From Saprospiraceae bacterium (GTDB lineage: Bacteria > Bacteroidota > Bacteroidia > Chitinophagales > Saprospiraceae), in contig JAQXDE010000055.1 of assembly GCA_029251525.1 (NCBI GenBank), positions 1-64,000 of the forward strand: DNA of 64,000 bases. The letters are read 5' to 3'. Both the position numbers and the translations under genes were made by a program. Positions 29,567-39,199 of the stretch are shown here, one piece after another. The notes beneath the pieces were generated by a model. That model ran no database searches, was not told where the DNA came from, and was given only the letters and a program-made list of their open reading frames with translations. Position 1 is the first letter of the stretch. Each line of letters starts with the position of its first letter.

Positions 29567-31201
29567 TTATAAATTAGAAATATATTCAATCAAATTAACC
29601 TCTTTTTCCAATTCTAATTTTTTTTTCAATCTATACCTTGCTTTTTGAACACTGCCTGCAGAAATCCCCATTAATTGAGCTATCTCTTTTGTTGTCAAAC
29701 CCATTCTGATATAGGCACAAAAACGAGTATCATTATTATTTAACGTATTACTTTCTTGGTATAATTTTTCAAAAAAGTTTGGATGTACCTCGGCAAAATG
29801 TAGTTTAAATTTCTGCCAATCATCGTCAAAGTTCATATTCATCTCAATATTTCGATCAATATTATTGACTTTTTTTCTTAGTTGCTCATCGTTAGAAACT
29901 TTAATTGTTCCAATTTTTTCTTTCAGATCAGTCAGCATTTTATTTTTTTGCAACATGAACATCGTGTTACTAGCTAGTTCCCTTTCCTTATATTCTAATC
30001 GTTCTTTAAGTCGGTCTCTTTCCTCAGTTTCAAGCATTTGCTCTACTTTTAATTTTTCCAATTCCTCTTTTTGGAGTTGTACTTTTAATCTTCTTCGAAC
30101 ACTTAATTGATATAAAAATAAGGCAATAATACCTAAGAAAATTAGCAAGCCGTTCTTAATCAAATTCTCGTAATATTTAATTTCCTTAAAAGCAATTAAT
30201 TCTTGTTCTCGTTTATCTAATTCGCTTTCGGCTTTAATAGTTGCTAATTTATTTGCTGTTTTTTCTTTTTCCAGTACAGCTTCAATTTGTTTTTCTTTAG
30301 CAAAATAATCGAATGCTTCTGATATATTTCCACGTTCATTATAAATTTCTTTTAGTAATTGATACGTGTATTGCTTTTTGTCCATAAGGTTATTCGCCTC
30401 GCAAATTTCTTTTCCCTTAAGAGCATATTCAATAGCCTTATCCAATTTTTTTTCTTTCTGAAAGGAAATACCAATCAATAAATAATTGTAAGCTAGAAAA
30501 TCTTGATTGTTCGTTTTCTTGGCTATTTGAATGTTACGTTCACAAAATTTTCGTGCAGTTTCATATTGTCCCATAGCAATTAGAGCGCTACTAATATTAC
30601 TTCTAGCAAGGAAAATATCATCTTGTAAATTTAGTTCTTCAGCTATCTCAAGGTTTTTTTGAAAATATTTATGAGCCTCCATTGGTGAACTATCTAGTAA
30701 AGCCTCTCCAAGTTCTCGATAAACGATGTTGGTTGATTTCTTTACTCCGACTTCCTTATATATTTCTAAGGCACGTTTCATTCTATTTATTGAAAGCTCG
30801 AAGTCTTCTTTATTTGCTCTGCCTTTGTGATGAAGTACATATGCTTGCATTAGTTTATTTCCTGAATCAACAGACAGTTCCTCCAGATGTCCGGCATATT
30901 CTTGTGACAGTTCAACACTATCTTCTTTGTGATAAGCTACACGCAATAGGCCTTTCAAAGCATTCATTTGACCTAAAGTATCATCGACTTCTTTTGAAAG
31001 CTCTAGTGCTTTACTTAGGTATTCTTTAGCTTTTACAGTGAAATTATGTTGATAGTATTTTAGCCCTATTTTTTCATATGCTTTAGATCTAGATTTTCCT
31101 TTTAGATCTTCGGAGGCAAGAATTAAACTGTCTACATTTTGTGAAAAACAAGATGTAGTTAGAATAAATAGTATGGTTGTTATATTGTATTGTTTGAACA
31201 T
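29567..31201 (-). CDS. TPR-transmembrane-HTH regulator
   Basis: A 544-residue protein typical of Bacteroidota. It has a signal peptide (1-20, TTSCFSQ), about seven tetratricopeptide repeats (about 35-315, such as YQHNFTVKAKEYLSKALELS), a membrane helix (about 345-363, GLLIFLGIIALFLYQ), a coiled coil (about 370-430), and a C-terminal LuxR/sigma-4-like helix-turn-helix (about 495-535: RMGLTTKEIAQLMGISAGSV, QKARYRLKKKL). The TPRs should face the periplasm and the DNA-binding end the cytoplasm, giving a one-piece sensor-regulator. Target genes are unknown; the convergent neighbour fadH is not an obvious target. Confidence 0.88.
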   Translation of the reverse strand: MFKQYNITTILFILTTSCFSQNVDSLILASEDLKGKSRSKAYEKIGLKYYQHNFTVKAKEYLSKALELSKEVDDTLGQMNALKGLLRVAYHKEDSVELSQEYAGHLEELSVDSGNKLMQAYVLHHKGRANKEDFELSINRMKRALEIYKEVGVKKSTNIVYRELGEALLDSSPMEAHKYFQKNLEIAEELNLQDDIFLARSNISSALIAMGQYETARKFCERNIQIAKKTNNQDFLAYNYLLIGISFQKEKKLDKAIEYALKGKEICEANNLMDKKQYTYQLLKEIYNERGNISEAFDYFAKEKQIEAVLEKEKTANKLATIKAESELDKREQELIAFKEIKYYENLIKNGLLIFLGIIALFLYQLSVRRRLKVQLQKEELEKLKVEQMLETEERDRLKERLEYKERELASNTMFMLQKNKMLTDLKEKIGTIKVSNDEQLRKKVNNIDRNIEMNMNFDDDWQKFKLHFAEVHPNFFEKLYQESNTLNNNDTRFCAYIRMGLTTKEIAQLMGISAGSVQKARYRLKKKLELEKEVNLIEYISNL

Positions 31202-31618
31202 TTATAGAGTGAAAATATGAAAATTTGAGTTAATTTTTTGCAAAAATGGTCTTGGATAATATTTTGATATGAAAAGGATAACAACAAAATTTCTATTTAC
31301 TTTGGGAAATAATTAATTTACTTTTTTAGATCCCGCCTATTTTTAGACAGTATAAAGTGTTTAGGAATAGAGAATACTTCTACAAATGTTTTAGAGATTA
31401 TTCTGCATCCACACCCTTGAGCAAAATATGCAATTTTTAAAGACCAATAGCTGACTAGTTGAAAATATTATGAGATAAGAATCGAGTAATTACTGCTTTC
31501 AGTATTGCAATTTTATTTCAGATTAGTAAAACGGAAATTTGGGCAGGTATATTGAAGAATTTGGAAAATATGTGAGGTAATATTTAAAGTATGTAATTTA
31601 TTGGGCTATCTGGTAAGC
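31202..31618. other. Intergenic region, 417 bp
   Basis: Promoter region of the TPR regulator on the right-hand side; otherwise nothing coding or structured was recognised. Confidence 0.5.
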
Positions 31619-32089
31619 CTATTTTACTTGGCTTGAATTTAAACCTTGCAAGATCATGCTCATATGAGGAATATCATCCTCTAGATATTCTTTACCAATA
31701 GTTTTAAATCCTAAATTTCGATAGAAATCTAGTGCATATACTTGTGCTGATATTTTGATATTTTGATTAGGGAAAAGTTTCTTGCACCATTCAATAGAGA
31801 TAATCATAATTTTTTTTCCAATCCCTTTACTTCTGACTTTTGATGAACTTATGACACGTCCAATAGAGGCGTAATTTTCATAAGAAGTACCTTTCGGAAG
31901 AAGTCTAGTGTAAGCCACCATATCTCCATCTTCGTCCCATCCCATTACATGCCAAGCTTCTTGATCTTTACCATCCGCATCGAGGTATGGACAATCTTGT
32001 TCGACTACAAAAACTTCTTGTCGAAGGGCCATGCTTGCATAAAATTCATCTAAATTTAATTTATAAAAAGGAAGGCATTTGATCTTCAT
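31619..32089 (-). CDS. GNAT N-acetyltransferase, ElaA-like
   Basis: A 156-residue protein with the ElaA pattern: FYASMALRQEVFVVEQDCPY at the N-terminus (about 14-33), then AYTRLLPKG, the acetyl-CoA loop GRVISSSKVRSKGIGKKIM (about 77-95) and AQVYALDFYRNLGFKTIGKE. ElaA proteins acetylate an unknown small substrate. It is preceded upstream by a strong terminator (32186-32224), so it is transcribed on its own. Confidence 0.9.
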   Translation of the reverse strand: MKIKCLPFYKLNLDEFYASMALRQEVFVVEQDCPYLDADGKDQEAWHVMGWDEDGDMVAYTRLLPKGTSYENYASIGRVISSSKVRSKGIGKKIMIISIEWCKKLFPNQNIKISAQVYALDFYRNLGFKTIGKEYLEDDIPHMSMILQGLNSSQVK

Positions 32090-32185
32090 GAAGTAATTTT
32101 TTAAAAAGATAGAATTTTATAAAAGTGCTGATAGCAAAATAAATCTAATTAAAAGTTAGAATAAATTTTCAGAGACCCTAAAATA

Positions 32186-32224
32186 AAAAAAAAATTAGTC
32201 ATTTGTAATGACTAATTTTTTTTT
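32186..32224. terminator. Bidirectional intrinsic terminator
   Basis: Arms 32186-32203 and 32207-32224 form an 18-bp stem (core ATTAGTCATT) with a 3-base loop and A/T runs on both sides. It directly follows the 32241-33008 gene on the minus strand. Confidence 0.88.
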
Positions 32225-32240
32225 ACACATTTTAAGCAGA

Positions 32241-33008
32241 TTAAATTTTATTGACCATCCAATTATCAGAGTCAGTATCACATTTCATCCAAGTAGGAAT
32301 TGGGTCTCCTGTTTCGGAAATGAAATTTACTTGACCATCATCTGTTACCGAATATTTCCAGACATGCTTTTTCGCCTTATCGCTGTACGATCCAAATTGT
32401 AAAATATATTCTAGTATCCAGCCATTGGCAATTCTTTCAATTTTGATATCATTCCCAGCAATTGTTGGTACTCCCAAATCAATTTCTCCGACCCCTTCGA
32501 TATTGTAAAATTCATTTGAAAGCGCAGCCATATTCAATGGCACTTTGCTTCGAATTGTAATTGCATCTTGAGTGCTATTCCATTGGACATGCCTACTGAT
32601 GACCAAGTTATATTCGTCTAGTAAGTCATTGATTTCATCGCTGTCGGTATCATTTACTCCTTGTTGTAAAGGGATTGCCCAATCAACAGTTTTATCAAAA
32701 ATAACATTAAAATGATCTATCGATGGATTGGGGAAAGTGTGCACATTACACTTTGCGATAGATTGTGCAGTTTCATCATTCTTATAAACATTCACTAATT
32801 TTTGATAAATGATTTCAACATTTCCTGGAGAAATAATTATGTTTTGATAACGTAATTCCTCCTTATTAGCCTCCATTCTCAATGCTAATCGAGCAGCATC
32901 TCTTTTAAATTTGCGTTGCAACTTTCTTGATACCTCTTTTGGTTGTGCAAAACTTCCTATACTAGCTAAGATAAACGAAAGCAAAATTATAATTTTAAAA
33001 AAATTCAT
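32241..33008 (-). CDS. Secreted protein of unknown function
   Basis: A 255-residue protein with signal peptide (1-21, LASIGSFAQ). A basic stretch follows (SRKLQRKFKRDAARLALRME), then a soluble mixed region with CNVHTFPNPSIDHFNVIFDK, HVQWNSTQDAITIRSKVPLN, MAALSNEFYNIEGVGEIDLG and a C-terminal beta-rich part (GWILEYILQFGSYSDKAKKH, VWKYSV). Only two cysteines are present (CNV and MKCD). The family is not one with a known function as far as can be recalled; it looks restricted to Saprospiraceae-like genomes, which is an impression, not a search result. It is a single-gene unit ended by a strong terminator. Confidence 0.75.
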   Translation of the reverse strand: MNFFKIIILLSFILASIGSFAQPKEVSRKLQRKFKRDAARLALRMEANKEELRYQNIIISPGNVEIIYQKLVNVYKNDETAQSIAKCNVHTFPNPSIDHFNVIFDKTVDWAIPLQQGVNDTDSDEINDLLDEYNLVISRHVQWNSTQDAITIRSKVPLNMAALSNEFYNIEGVGEIDLGVPTIAGNDIKIERIANGWILEYILQFGSYSDKAKKHVWKYSVTDDGQVNFISETGDPIPTWMKCDTDSDNWMVNKI

Positions 33009-33207
33009 ATCACAAAAATTGATTTTTTAATTATAGAAAGAAAATAGCATTTCTCCACCATAAAATCTTTAACTATTTGCCACATTGGTGACATATGTTT
33101 TTTATGCCTTAAGGTTATAAATGACTGGTTAAATCTTCTAAATCGTTAGAGTCTTTAAGACTAAGGTTATCTTGGATATGTCGTACTTTTTTTATTAAGT
33201 ATCTTGG

Positions 33208-34079
33208 TTAATAGATCATTACAAGTTTTGTTAACAAAAAATAATGCCAATTTTGATTAGGATGTGTTAAATAGTAGTAGCCTTTGTTAAAATTAGTAAC
33301 ATTTAATATTTTTATTTTTTTACCTTTTAAATTTAGCCCTAAATTGATTGGATTAATTTTTATAGCGATATAAAAATCTATTGAGTCAAGTTTTTTTTCT
33401 CCAAAAAAACCACCAATAACATCCCTTCCCATAGTTGAAAATGCGAGTCATATTAAAGTTTTAAAACTCAGTTTTGATAATTTAAAAGTATCCACATTAA
33501 TATATTCATAAAATGGCGTATCAAAAAAAGTGGAATAGTTTTAAACACAAGTAATAATATGACTTGCAACTACTGAATTAAGAATGGTGAAAAATCCGAG
33601 TGAATGACTATTGTTTAATTTCACCATAAAAGATGAGGTCATAGGGTTGTCTAAAAATGAAATGTATTTTAATTTTTTATTACCATTAAAATTTGTGACC
33701 AAATGGCCGGATTTATTTGAGTTTGAGTTTTTAACATCTTGCTCAAGGGTTAAATTTTACTATTTTGAATGGTGCAGAAGACGTTAGTGTTTTTTACAAA
33801 GCTATAGTTAGTTTGAGCAGATGCACCCACTGAAGTTAAATTTAAATCCTATCGAAAAAGACTAGATACGTTATGGCAAGGATTTAATAAAATATCATGA
33901 ATTCCAGAATAATTATCTGTTCGTAATCCAAGTTTTTCTTGAGCTTTAATGGGGGAATCTAGGAAAATGTAGCACTCCAAAATTAAAAAACGCATGAGGG
34001 GTGGCATCTAGAAAGCGCCAAATTTTGTGAGGATATAAAAATTAAAGGAAAGAGAGATCAAGAATATTATTGAGATCAT
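33208..34079 (-). pseudogene. Decayed DUF5723-like outer-membrane protein gene
   Basis: Reading leftward from an ATG at 34079 one finds a signal-peptide-like start (MISIIFLISLSFNFYILTKF), a TAG, then in the same frame KAQEKLGLRTDNYSGIHDIL and LNPCHNVSSLF, a second stop, and DLNLTSVGASAQTNYSFVKN. A frame change follows, giving SFMVKLNNSHSLGFFTI and YSTFFDTPFYEYINVDTFKL, then another, ending in the 74-codon piece (33208-33432) with INPINLGLNLKGKKIKIL. This order of motifs (LGLRT..YSGIH...LNP, DLNL, NYxxxKNT) is that of DUF5723-type outer-membrane proteins of Bacteroidota. At least three stops or frameshifts break it, and the C-terminal part is missing. It begins 9 bases after the dgkA stop. Confidence 0.75.
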
Positions 34080-34087
34080 TTTATTAC

Positions 34088-34453
34088 TTAAGTGCAAAGA
34101 TGAGCCCATATCTTAGGTAGAAAAATTATTAAGCCAATTATCATTGCTCCAATTGCTGATATTAAAACAGCACCAGCAGCTACATCTTTGGTTTTTCCCG
34201 CTAATTCATGAAAGTTAGGGGAAGTCAAATCAGTTAAATATTCAATAGCAGTATTCATTCCCTCCGCGCACAATACTATGGCTATGGCTGAAATCAATAA
34301 ACACCATTCTGTCATACTAACTGAAAAATAGAAGCCAGCTGCAATTACTAAAATAGTGAAAACTAAATGAATCTTAGCATTGGTCTCTGAAAGGAAAAGT
34401 AATTGAATTCCTTTTAAAGCAAATTTGAAACTTTGTAGTCGATTTTTATTCAT
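34088..34453 (-). CDS. dgkA: Diacylglycerol/undecaprenol kinase
   Basis: A 121-residue membrane protein of the DgkA family. Three hydrophobic segments (about 30-46, 49-65, 93-113) and the family motif AEGMNTAIEYLTDLTS (usually E..NTAIE), plus HELAGKTKDVAAGAVLISA, where the acidic and lysine residues bind Mg-ATP. It phosphorylates diacylglycerol or undecaprenol at the inner membrane. Its start overlaps the end of the upstream EEP-fold gene by 4 bases, so the two are translationally coupled. Confidence 0.93.
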   Translation of the reverse strand: MNKNRLQSFKFALKGIQLLFLSETNAKIHLVFTILVIAAGFYFSVSMTEWCLLISAIAIVLCAEGMNTAIEYLTDLTSPNFHELAGKTKDVAAGAVLISAIGAMIIGLIIFLPKIWAHLCT

Positions 34454-35439
34454 TGGATAACGGCAGAAGTGTTAATGGAAGGAATCGAATTAAATTGAAA
34501 AGAGCCTTTGATCCCTAAATATTGAGAAGAGGAAGTTTTTAAGTTTTGAAAACCAATGCATTTAAAATGTTCTGAAAAGAAAATATGATCCCTTGGTGGC
34601 TCAAAAAAAGAACCGAAAACATTGTTTCCAGCAGAAGAAGGTGAAAAACCTCTTCTACTATCTTTTAATCCAGCTTTATTTCGAAAGTCATGAATTTCAT
34701 CTGACCATTGAACTAAATTGTAATCTGCTAAAGTCAAAATAGGGCCATCAATTACATTTACTTTATCAGCAATTCTATTAAGTTGTGTAGTTAATCGATC
34801 ATAGTCTTTTGTATAAAATGGAGGTAAAGTAGTTGAACTAATAAAAAATAATTCTTGATTCTGACCATCCGGTTTTATACTACCAATTATGTTAGGCAAA
34901 TTTTCAACGAAAAAGGTATCTTGATTTTTAATTTCAATTTTTGAAAATACAGCAATTCCTGGGTCAAAACCAACCCTTGCTGTATAATAAGGAAACTTTT
35001 CAGCTAATGTATCTTTAAGGAACTCATAAACTATCGGGTCGATGTTTGGAATACTTAGAATGCATGCTTCAGAGTTTAACATTGCATGAATAGCTCCATC
35101 TGGGTCTTCATTTATATTTGAAATATTGATTAGTCCAATATTAATTATAGTTTGATTTATCGTAGGGATTGGATTTTTAAGATCAGAATTGATATTTAAT
35201 TTTAAGTGGATAGCAAGAATTGAACAAGCAATAAGACTAGTAAACATTAACTTAGGTTGTTTCAATAGCAATAGCACTAATGCTAGTATTAAATATCCAA
35301 ACATAATCTGTAGTGCAAACTCTGATATTGATTTAAAAAAGAAATTTTGAGGAGGGAAAATACAAACCAATGCTCCTAGAGGCAAAGAAGCCATGAGTCC
35401 ATATTGAGTGTATTTATTGTTTATAATGTTTCTTGTCAT
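34450..35439 (-). CDS. Membrane protein with EEP (endonuclease/exonuclease/phosphatase) fold, probably inactive
   Basis: A 329-residue protein. Three membrane helices occupy the N-terminal 85 residues (LMASLPLGALVCIF, MFGYLILALVLLLL, FTSLIACSILAIHL), the usual lead of Bacteroidota membrane EEP proteins. The rest follows the EEP order: INISNINEDPDGAIHAMLN, GIAVFSKIEI, GPILTLADYNLVQWSDEIHD and PPRDHIFFSE. The Asp/Asn of ADYN and the Asp-His of RDHIFF are present. The metal-binding Glu normally found in LQEVD is replaced (SIPNIDP), and the usual His of the THPxP motif reads TTLPPF. By eye this enzyme has lost two catalytic residues. It overlaps dgkA, suggesting a role in membrane lipid handling. 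Confidence 0.7.
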   Translation of the reverse strand: MTRNIINNKYTQYGLMASLPLGALVCIFPPQNFFFKSISEFALQIMFGYLILALVLLLLKQPKLMFTSLIACSILAIHLKLNINSDLKNPIPTINQTIINIGLINISNINEDPDGAIHAMLNSEACILSIPNIDPIVYEFLKDTLAEKFPYYTARVGFDPGIAVFSKIEIKNQDTFFVENLPNIIGSIKPDGQNQELFFISSTTLPPFYTKDYDRLTTQLNRIADKVNVIDGPILTLADYNLVQWSDEIHDFRNKAGLKDSRRGFSPSSAGNNVFGSFFEPPRDHIFFSEHFKCIGFQNLKTSSSQYLGIKGSFQFNSIPSINTSAVIQ

Positions 35440-35509
35440 GTTGCAATATCTAAAAATATGATATTTTATTTGAAAGATTAATGGTTTATTTTAACAGAAA
35501 AATATTTGA

Positions 35510-37606
35510 TTAATCTAGTGATCCTGCAACCACACAGATGGATTTAAATTGCATGGCCTCTTTTGTTGGGGAGAAAATCTCTGCTAAGATGATATAAATA
35601 CCAATTTTTGCTTTTCGACCTTCGTTTGTAATCCCGTTCCATTTGAGTGAACCTTCTCGTCCAAGTAATTCGTTTTGGAATAGCGTTTTGACTAATCTAC
35701 CTTTCACATCATAAATTTTTACAGAAGCTACAAATCCTTGTGTTTCAAAAGAATAATCGATCAATAAAAAATCTTTAAAGCCATCTTCGTTTGGTGAAAA
35801 GGTTTTTTCAGTAATACTAAAAAAATCATTGGCAGGGTTAGTAGGCCGAAATTGAGAATTTTTAAAAGTAGGAGTACCACCACCACTAATAGTTGAAGCA
35901 GAGTGCCAGTTGGAACTATTTTGAGTAGGTAAGTCAAAACTTATTCTTTCTAATGAAATACCCTTAGTATTATCAATAAAAGGAAAATGAAAATCATTGC
36001 TATAATCAAAGGAATCAATTAATACAGTATCTAAATTATATGAGGTGAAAATACTGAGATTTCCATCAGATATATTGAGAGCTGGTAAATCGTTTTCAAT
36101 TAAAAAATCAGGATTCTCTACTCTATAATTTAATAAAGTGAAAAATGGTTCAGGAGTCAAAACAACATATTCACCTGGTTTTATAATTAGGGAGTTTTCC
36201 ACAATCTTATCTCTTCCAGAAGTTCGAGTAGTATTGGAAATGATTAAATCAGAGATATCTAAAAATTTTTCAGAATTATTGTAAAGTTCAACATAATCAC
36301 CTCCGCCAGAAAGGGGATCTGCCAATATTTCATTTATGACAAAGTCACCTGGTTCTATCATTGCTCCAATTAAAAAGTCAAATTGAAAATCTTGTGGATT
36401 TATTTCGATTTCAAGTAAGTTTTTTAAATTTTCTATATGTAAAGTGTAATCAATACCATTAACCAATGGAATATTTAATTCAAGATAAATTCTGAATGGT
36501 TCAACCGGATCAATTTCTGCATTTATTGGGATACCAATTCCCTTATCGATACTATAATTGCTTAAAATTGAACCAGTTATAGTTTCAATTGGCTGGTTGA
36601 ATTCTAATTCCAATTCTGTTGCACTTATCGTTACTAAATCAATTAATTTAGGGCTTTCAAAGTCAATTGTAAATGGAATGTTTGTAGCAACAAGAGGTAT
36701 GTCTGCTTGATCTTTTACATTCTGGATATCTAAATTATAATTAGTTTGATTGGAAAATGGTGAACCAAATTTTAATAAAATTTTTGATTGATTTGCTGAA
36801 GTCCAAGTTGACACTTGCGGACTTCCAATATTATTATTAACAGAGTAATTTGATGTGGTAGCTGCCGTCAAACTATCCACTGCTTCGTCAAATGAAATTT
36901 CTAATTCGGTCAATGAAATTGGAATTACTTGTAAAACAGATGGTGGTGTAATATCAGGTTGCAAAGAGGTAATTGAAATATTATCAAAAAGAAAAGCTTG
37001 GCTGTTACTGCTCGTATTTTTACACCAAAAAGCAAAAAACAAATTTCCTCCCATATAGGTGTTATCAAAAGTAGTTGCCTCTAAATTTAAAATATTGCCA
37101 TTATCATAATTAGCAAAAATGGTCCAAACTCCTATTTTACTTCTAGTGATCTTTACTTTTGCGATAGCAGGTTCACTTCCCAATGCACCCTCAGAAGCTG
37201 ATACAATTTCAGTCTTGATTCCAGCATCAGATCGAAATAAGGTGAGTCGATCGGATGATCCTGTCTCTCCAATCTCTATAAAATACCCATCTGCAGAAGG
37301 AAAATTATTTGTTGAAGATTGTAGATAAATACGTAACCGATTATTATTTGAAGGGGCAAAATCCAATCTAAAATCCAATTCCCATACGGTGCTATCAGGA
37401 ATGTCTACTCCTGTATATATAATTGATGTATCGGAACCAGAAGTGTTTAATTGGAGTTCGTTATTATCATTTACTATAAAATTATTGAGGTCACCTTGCC
37501 AAGTTGGATTAATTGTTAAATTACCATCTGAGAAGCTTTCTGAAAGTTGTCCAAAAAGTGAAATGGAAAAAAAGGATAGAAAAAGTAAGAAAAATGTCTG
37601 TTTCAT
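35510..37606 (-). CDS. Secreted lamin-tail-domain protein with gliding-type C-terminus
   Basis: A 698-residue protein starting at Met 37606, which begins a clean signal peptide (FLLFLSFFSISLFGQ); an ATG 18 codons upstream would add an unlikely leader. Order: jelly-roll-like N-terminal domain (about 20-215), two Ig-like repeats (SVLQVIPISLTELEISFDEA and LIDLVTISATELELEFNQPI), a lamin-tail domain (about 420-530: DFVINEILADPLSGGGDYVE, LYNNSEKFLDISDLIISN), and a FlgD-like/gliding-motility C-terminal domain (FSPNEDGFKDFLLIDYSFE, VKIYDVKGRLVKTLF). The tail suggests type IX export. Lamin-tail domains are seen with extracellular nucleases and phosphatases, but no enzyme domain is present; a structural or surface role is inferred. 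Confidence 0.85.
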   Translation of the reverse strand: MKQTFFLLFLSFFSISLFGQLSESFSDGNLTINPTWQGDLNNFIVNDNNELQLNTSGSDTSIIYTGVDIPDSTVWELDFRLDFAPSNNNRLRIYLQSSTNNFPSADGYFIEIGETGSSDRLTLFRSDAGIKTEIVSASEGALGSEPAIAKVKITRSKIGVWTIFANYDNGNILNLEATTFDNTYMGGNLFFAFWCKNTSSNSQAFLFDNISITSLQPDITPPSVLQVIPISLTELEISFDEAVDSLTAATTSNYSVNNNIGSPQVSTWTSANQSKILLKFGSPFSNQTNYNLDIQNVKDQADIPLVATNIPFTIDFESPKLIDLVTISATELELEFNQPIETITGSILSNYSIDKGIGIPINAEIDPVEPFRIYLELNIPLVNGIDYTLHIENLKNLLEIEINPQDFQFDFLIGAMIEPGDFVINEILADPLSGGGDYVELYNNSEKFLDISDLIISNTTRTSGRDKIVENSLIIKPGEYVVLTPEPFFTLLNYRVENPDFLIENDLPALNISDGNLSIFTSYNLDTVLIDSFDYSNDFHFPFIDNTKGISLERISFDLPTQNSSNWHSASTISGGGTPTFKNSQFRPTNPANDFFSITEKTFSPNEDGFKDFLLIDYSFETQGFVASVKIYDVKGRLVKTLFQNELLGREGSLKWNGITNEGRKAKIGIYIILAEIFSPTKEAMQFKSICVVAGSLD

Positions 37607-37858
37607 AATCAAAAGTAGGTAACTAATTGTTTTTACACGTATATTTGAATCCCTTTCCAATTTTTTTTTTTAACTCTTCATTGAATGAAACCCTTTTAAG
37701 TAAAATCAGTTTTACTTAAGGTATTTCCTAAATACTTAATAATAAGGAAAAGTAAGAAAAATGTCTTAACTAAAAAAAAATCAAATTTCATTTTTTAACC
37801 TTTTGGAATCAGATTCAAATCTGTCTTTCCTAAATCAAATCAAAAAAATAATTAAATT

Positions 37859-38863
37859 ATGAAAATTGCAGTTGTAGGTGTAACAGGTTTAGTTGGTACT
37901 GTTATGTGCGAAGTTTTGGAAGAGCAAAATTTTCCAATTACAGAATTTTTACCAGTTGCCTCGACTCGATCGGTAGGCAAGATAATTAATTTTCAAGGTA
38001 AAGATCATACAGTTATAAGCATGGAGGCAGCTGTAGAAGCTCGTCCTGACATCGCTATTTTTTCTGCAGGAGGAAATGTTTCATTGGAATGGGCACCGTT
38101 ATTTGCAGAAGTTGGAACTACGGTAATTGATAATTCTTCTGCTTGGAGAATGGATCCAAGTAAGAAATTAATTGTGCCTGAAATTAATGCAAATGAATTA
38201 ACTGAAAATGATAAGATCATCGCAAATCCAAATTGTTCTACCATTCAAATGGTCGTCGCATTAGCGCCATTGCATATGAAATATGGAATGAAGCGTTTGG
38301 TGATATCGACTTATCAATCCATTACAGGAACCGGAGTGAAAGCAGTAAATCAATATGAGGCTGAAAAAGAAGGCAAGACTCCGGATGATATGGCTTATAA
38401 TTATCCAATTTTAGATAATTGTATTCCACATTGTGATGTCTTTTTGGATAATGATTATACTAAAGAGGAAATGAAATTGGTCAATGAGACTATCAAAATT
38501 TTTAGTGATGATAGCTTGAGAATTACCGCAACAGCAGTTCGCGTGCCTGTTCAAGGTGGGCACTCAGAATGTGTGAATGTAGAGTTTCACAATGACTTTG
38601 AAATTAAAGAAGTTCGAAAAATGTTAAATGAAGCGCCAGGAATAATTGTTCAAGATGATTTGGCAAATAATAAATATCCTATGCCTCTTTTTTCCAAAAA
38701 TAAAAATGAAGTATTCGTAGGAAGATTGCGAAAAGATGAATCTGCAGACAATGCATTGAATATGTGGATTGTTGCTGATAACCTTAGAAAGGGAGCGGCA
38801 ACTAATGCCATCCAGATTGCTCAATATTTGGTTGAGAACAATTTGGTAGGAATAAAGGTTTAG
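37859..38863 (+). CDS. asd: Aspartate-semialdehyde dehydrogenase
   Basis: A 334-residue enzyme that reduces aspartyl phosphate to aspartate semialdehyde with NADPH, feeding lysine/diaminopimelate, threonine and methionine synthesis. The nucleotide loop AVVGVTGLVGTVM is at the N-terminus, the catalytic Cys126 in NPNCSTIQMV, substrate-binding YQSITGTGVKA, and the catalytic His in RVPVQGGHSECVNVEF. Length and motifs match the bacterial family. It is transcribed alone. Confidence 0.97.
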   Translation: MKIAVVGVTGLVGTVMCEVLEEQNFPITEFLPVASTRSVGKIINFQGKDHTVISMEAAVEARPDIAIFSAGGNVSLEWAPLFAEVGTTVIDNSSAWRMDPSKKLIVPEINANELTENDKIIANPNCSTIQMVVALAPLHMKYGMKRLVISTYQSITGTGVKAVNQYEAEKEGKTPDDMAYNYPILDNCIPHCDVFLDNDYTKEEMKLVNETIKIFSDDSLRITATAVRVPVQGGHSECVNVEFHNDFEIKEVRKMLNEAPGIIVQDDLANNKYPMPLFSKNKNEVFVGRLRKDESADNALNMWIVADNLRKGAATNAIQIAQYLVENNLVGIKV

Positions 38864-39199
38864 ATGGTTGTGTTTTCATAAAGGTTGTATTTTACGATAT
38901 AGTTTTACAGCCACGAATAATATTTTAAACTTCAACGTTGGGAATATAATTGGGTCAAATAAACGATCACAAATAATTTGTCCTTTAATTTGTATTTTCA
39001 TAATTTTAGAGTAAAAAAAATAGAAGAATAAACTAGAGCCACCATTTTTAAAATTTGAAAGTGTTAAAAACCAACAAAAGGCTTAATTTTAGATTTAAAT
39101 AGGTTTTACTCAAATACAATAAACGGATTCTGTCTATGGTAATTGCAGTAAAATTTAAAAACTACAGTATAATTTTTGTAAACATTTATCTACAGTAAC
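38864..39199. other. Intergenic region, 336 bp
   Basis: Upstream region of the coiled-coil gene. A near-consensus -7 element (AATTTTTG at 39172-39179) precedes that gene; nothing else was recognised. Confidence 0.4.

Noticed and set aside
30682-31029. 115-codon frame opposite the TPR regulator
   Set aside because: It is a shadow of the TPR repeats on the other strand.
33208-33432. 74-codon minus-strand frame as an independent gene
   Set aside because: It is the last open piece of the broken outer-membrane protein gene that begins at 34079.
37610-37617. Minus-strand TACTTTTG as a promoter for the lamin-tail protein
   Set aside because: It fits TAnnTTTG but lies only 3 bases before the chosen ATG, which would require a leaderless mRNA; not enough to call.
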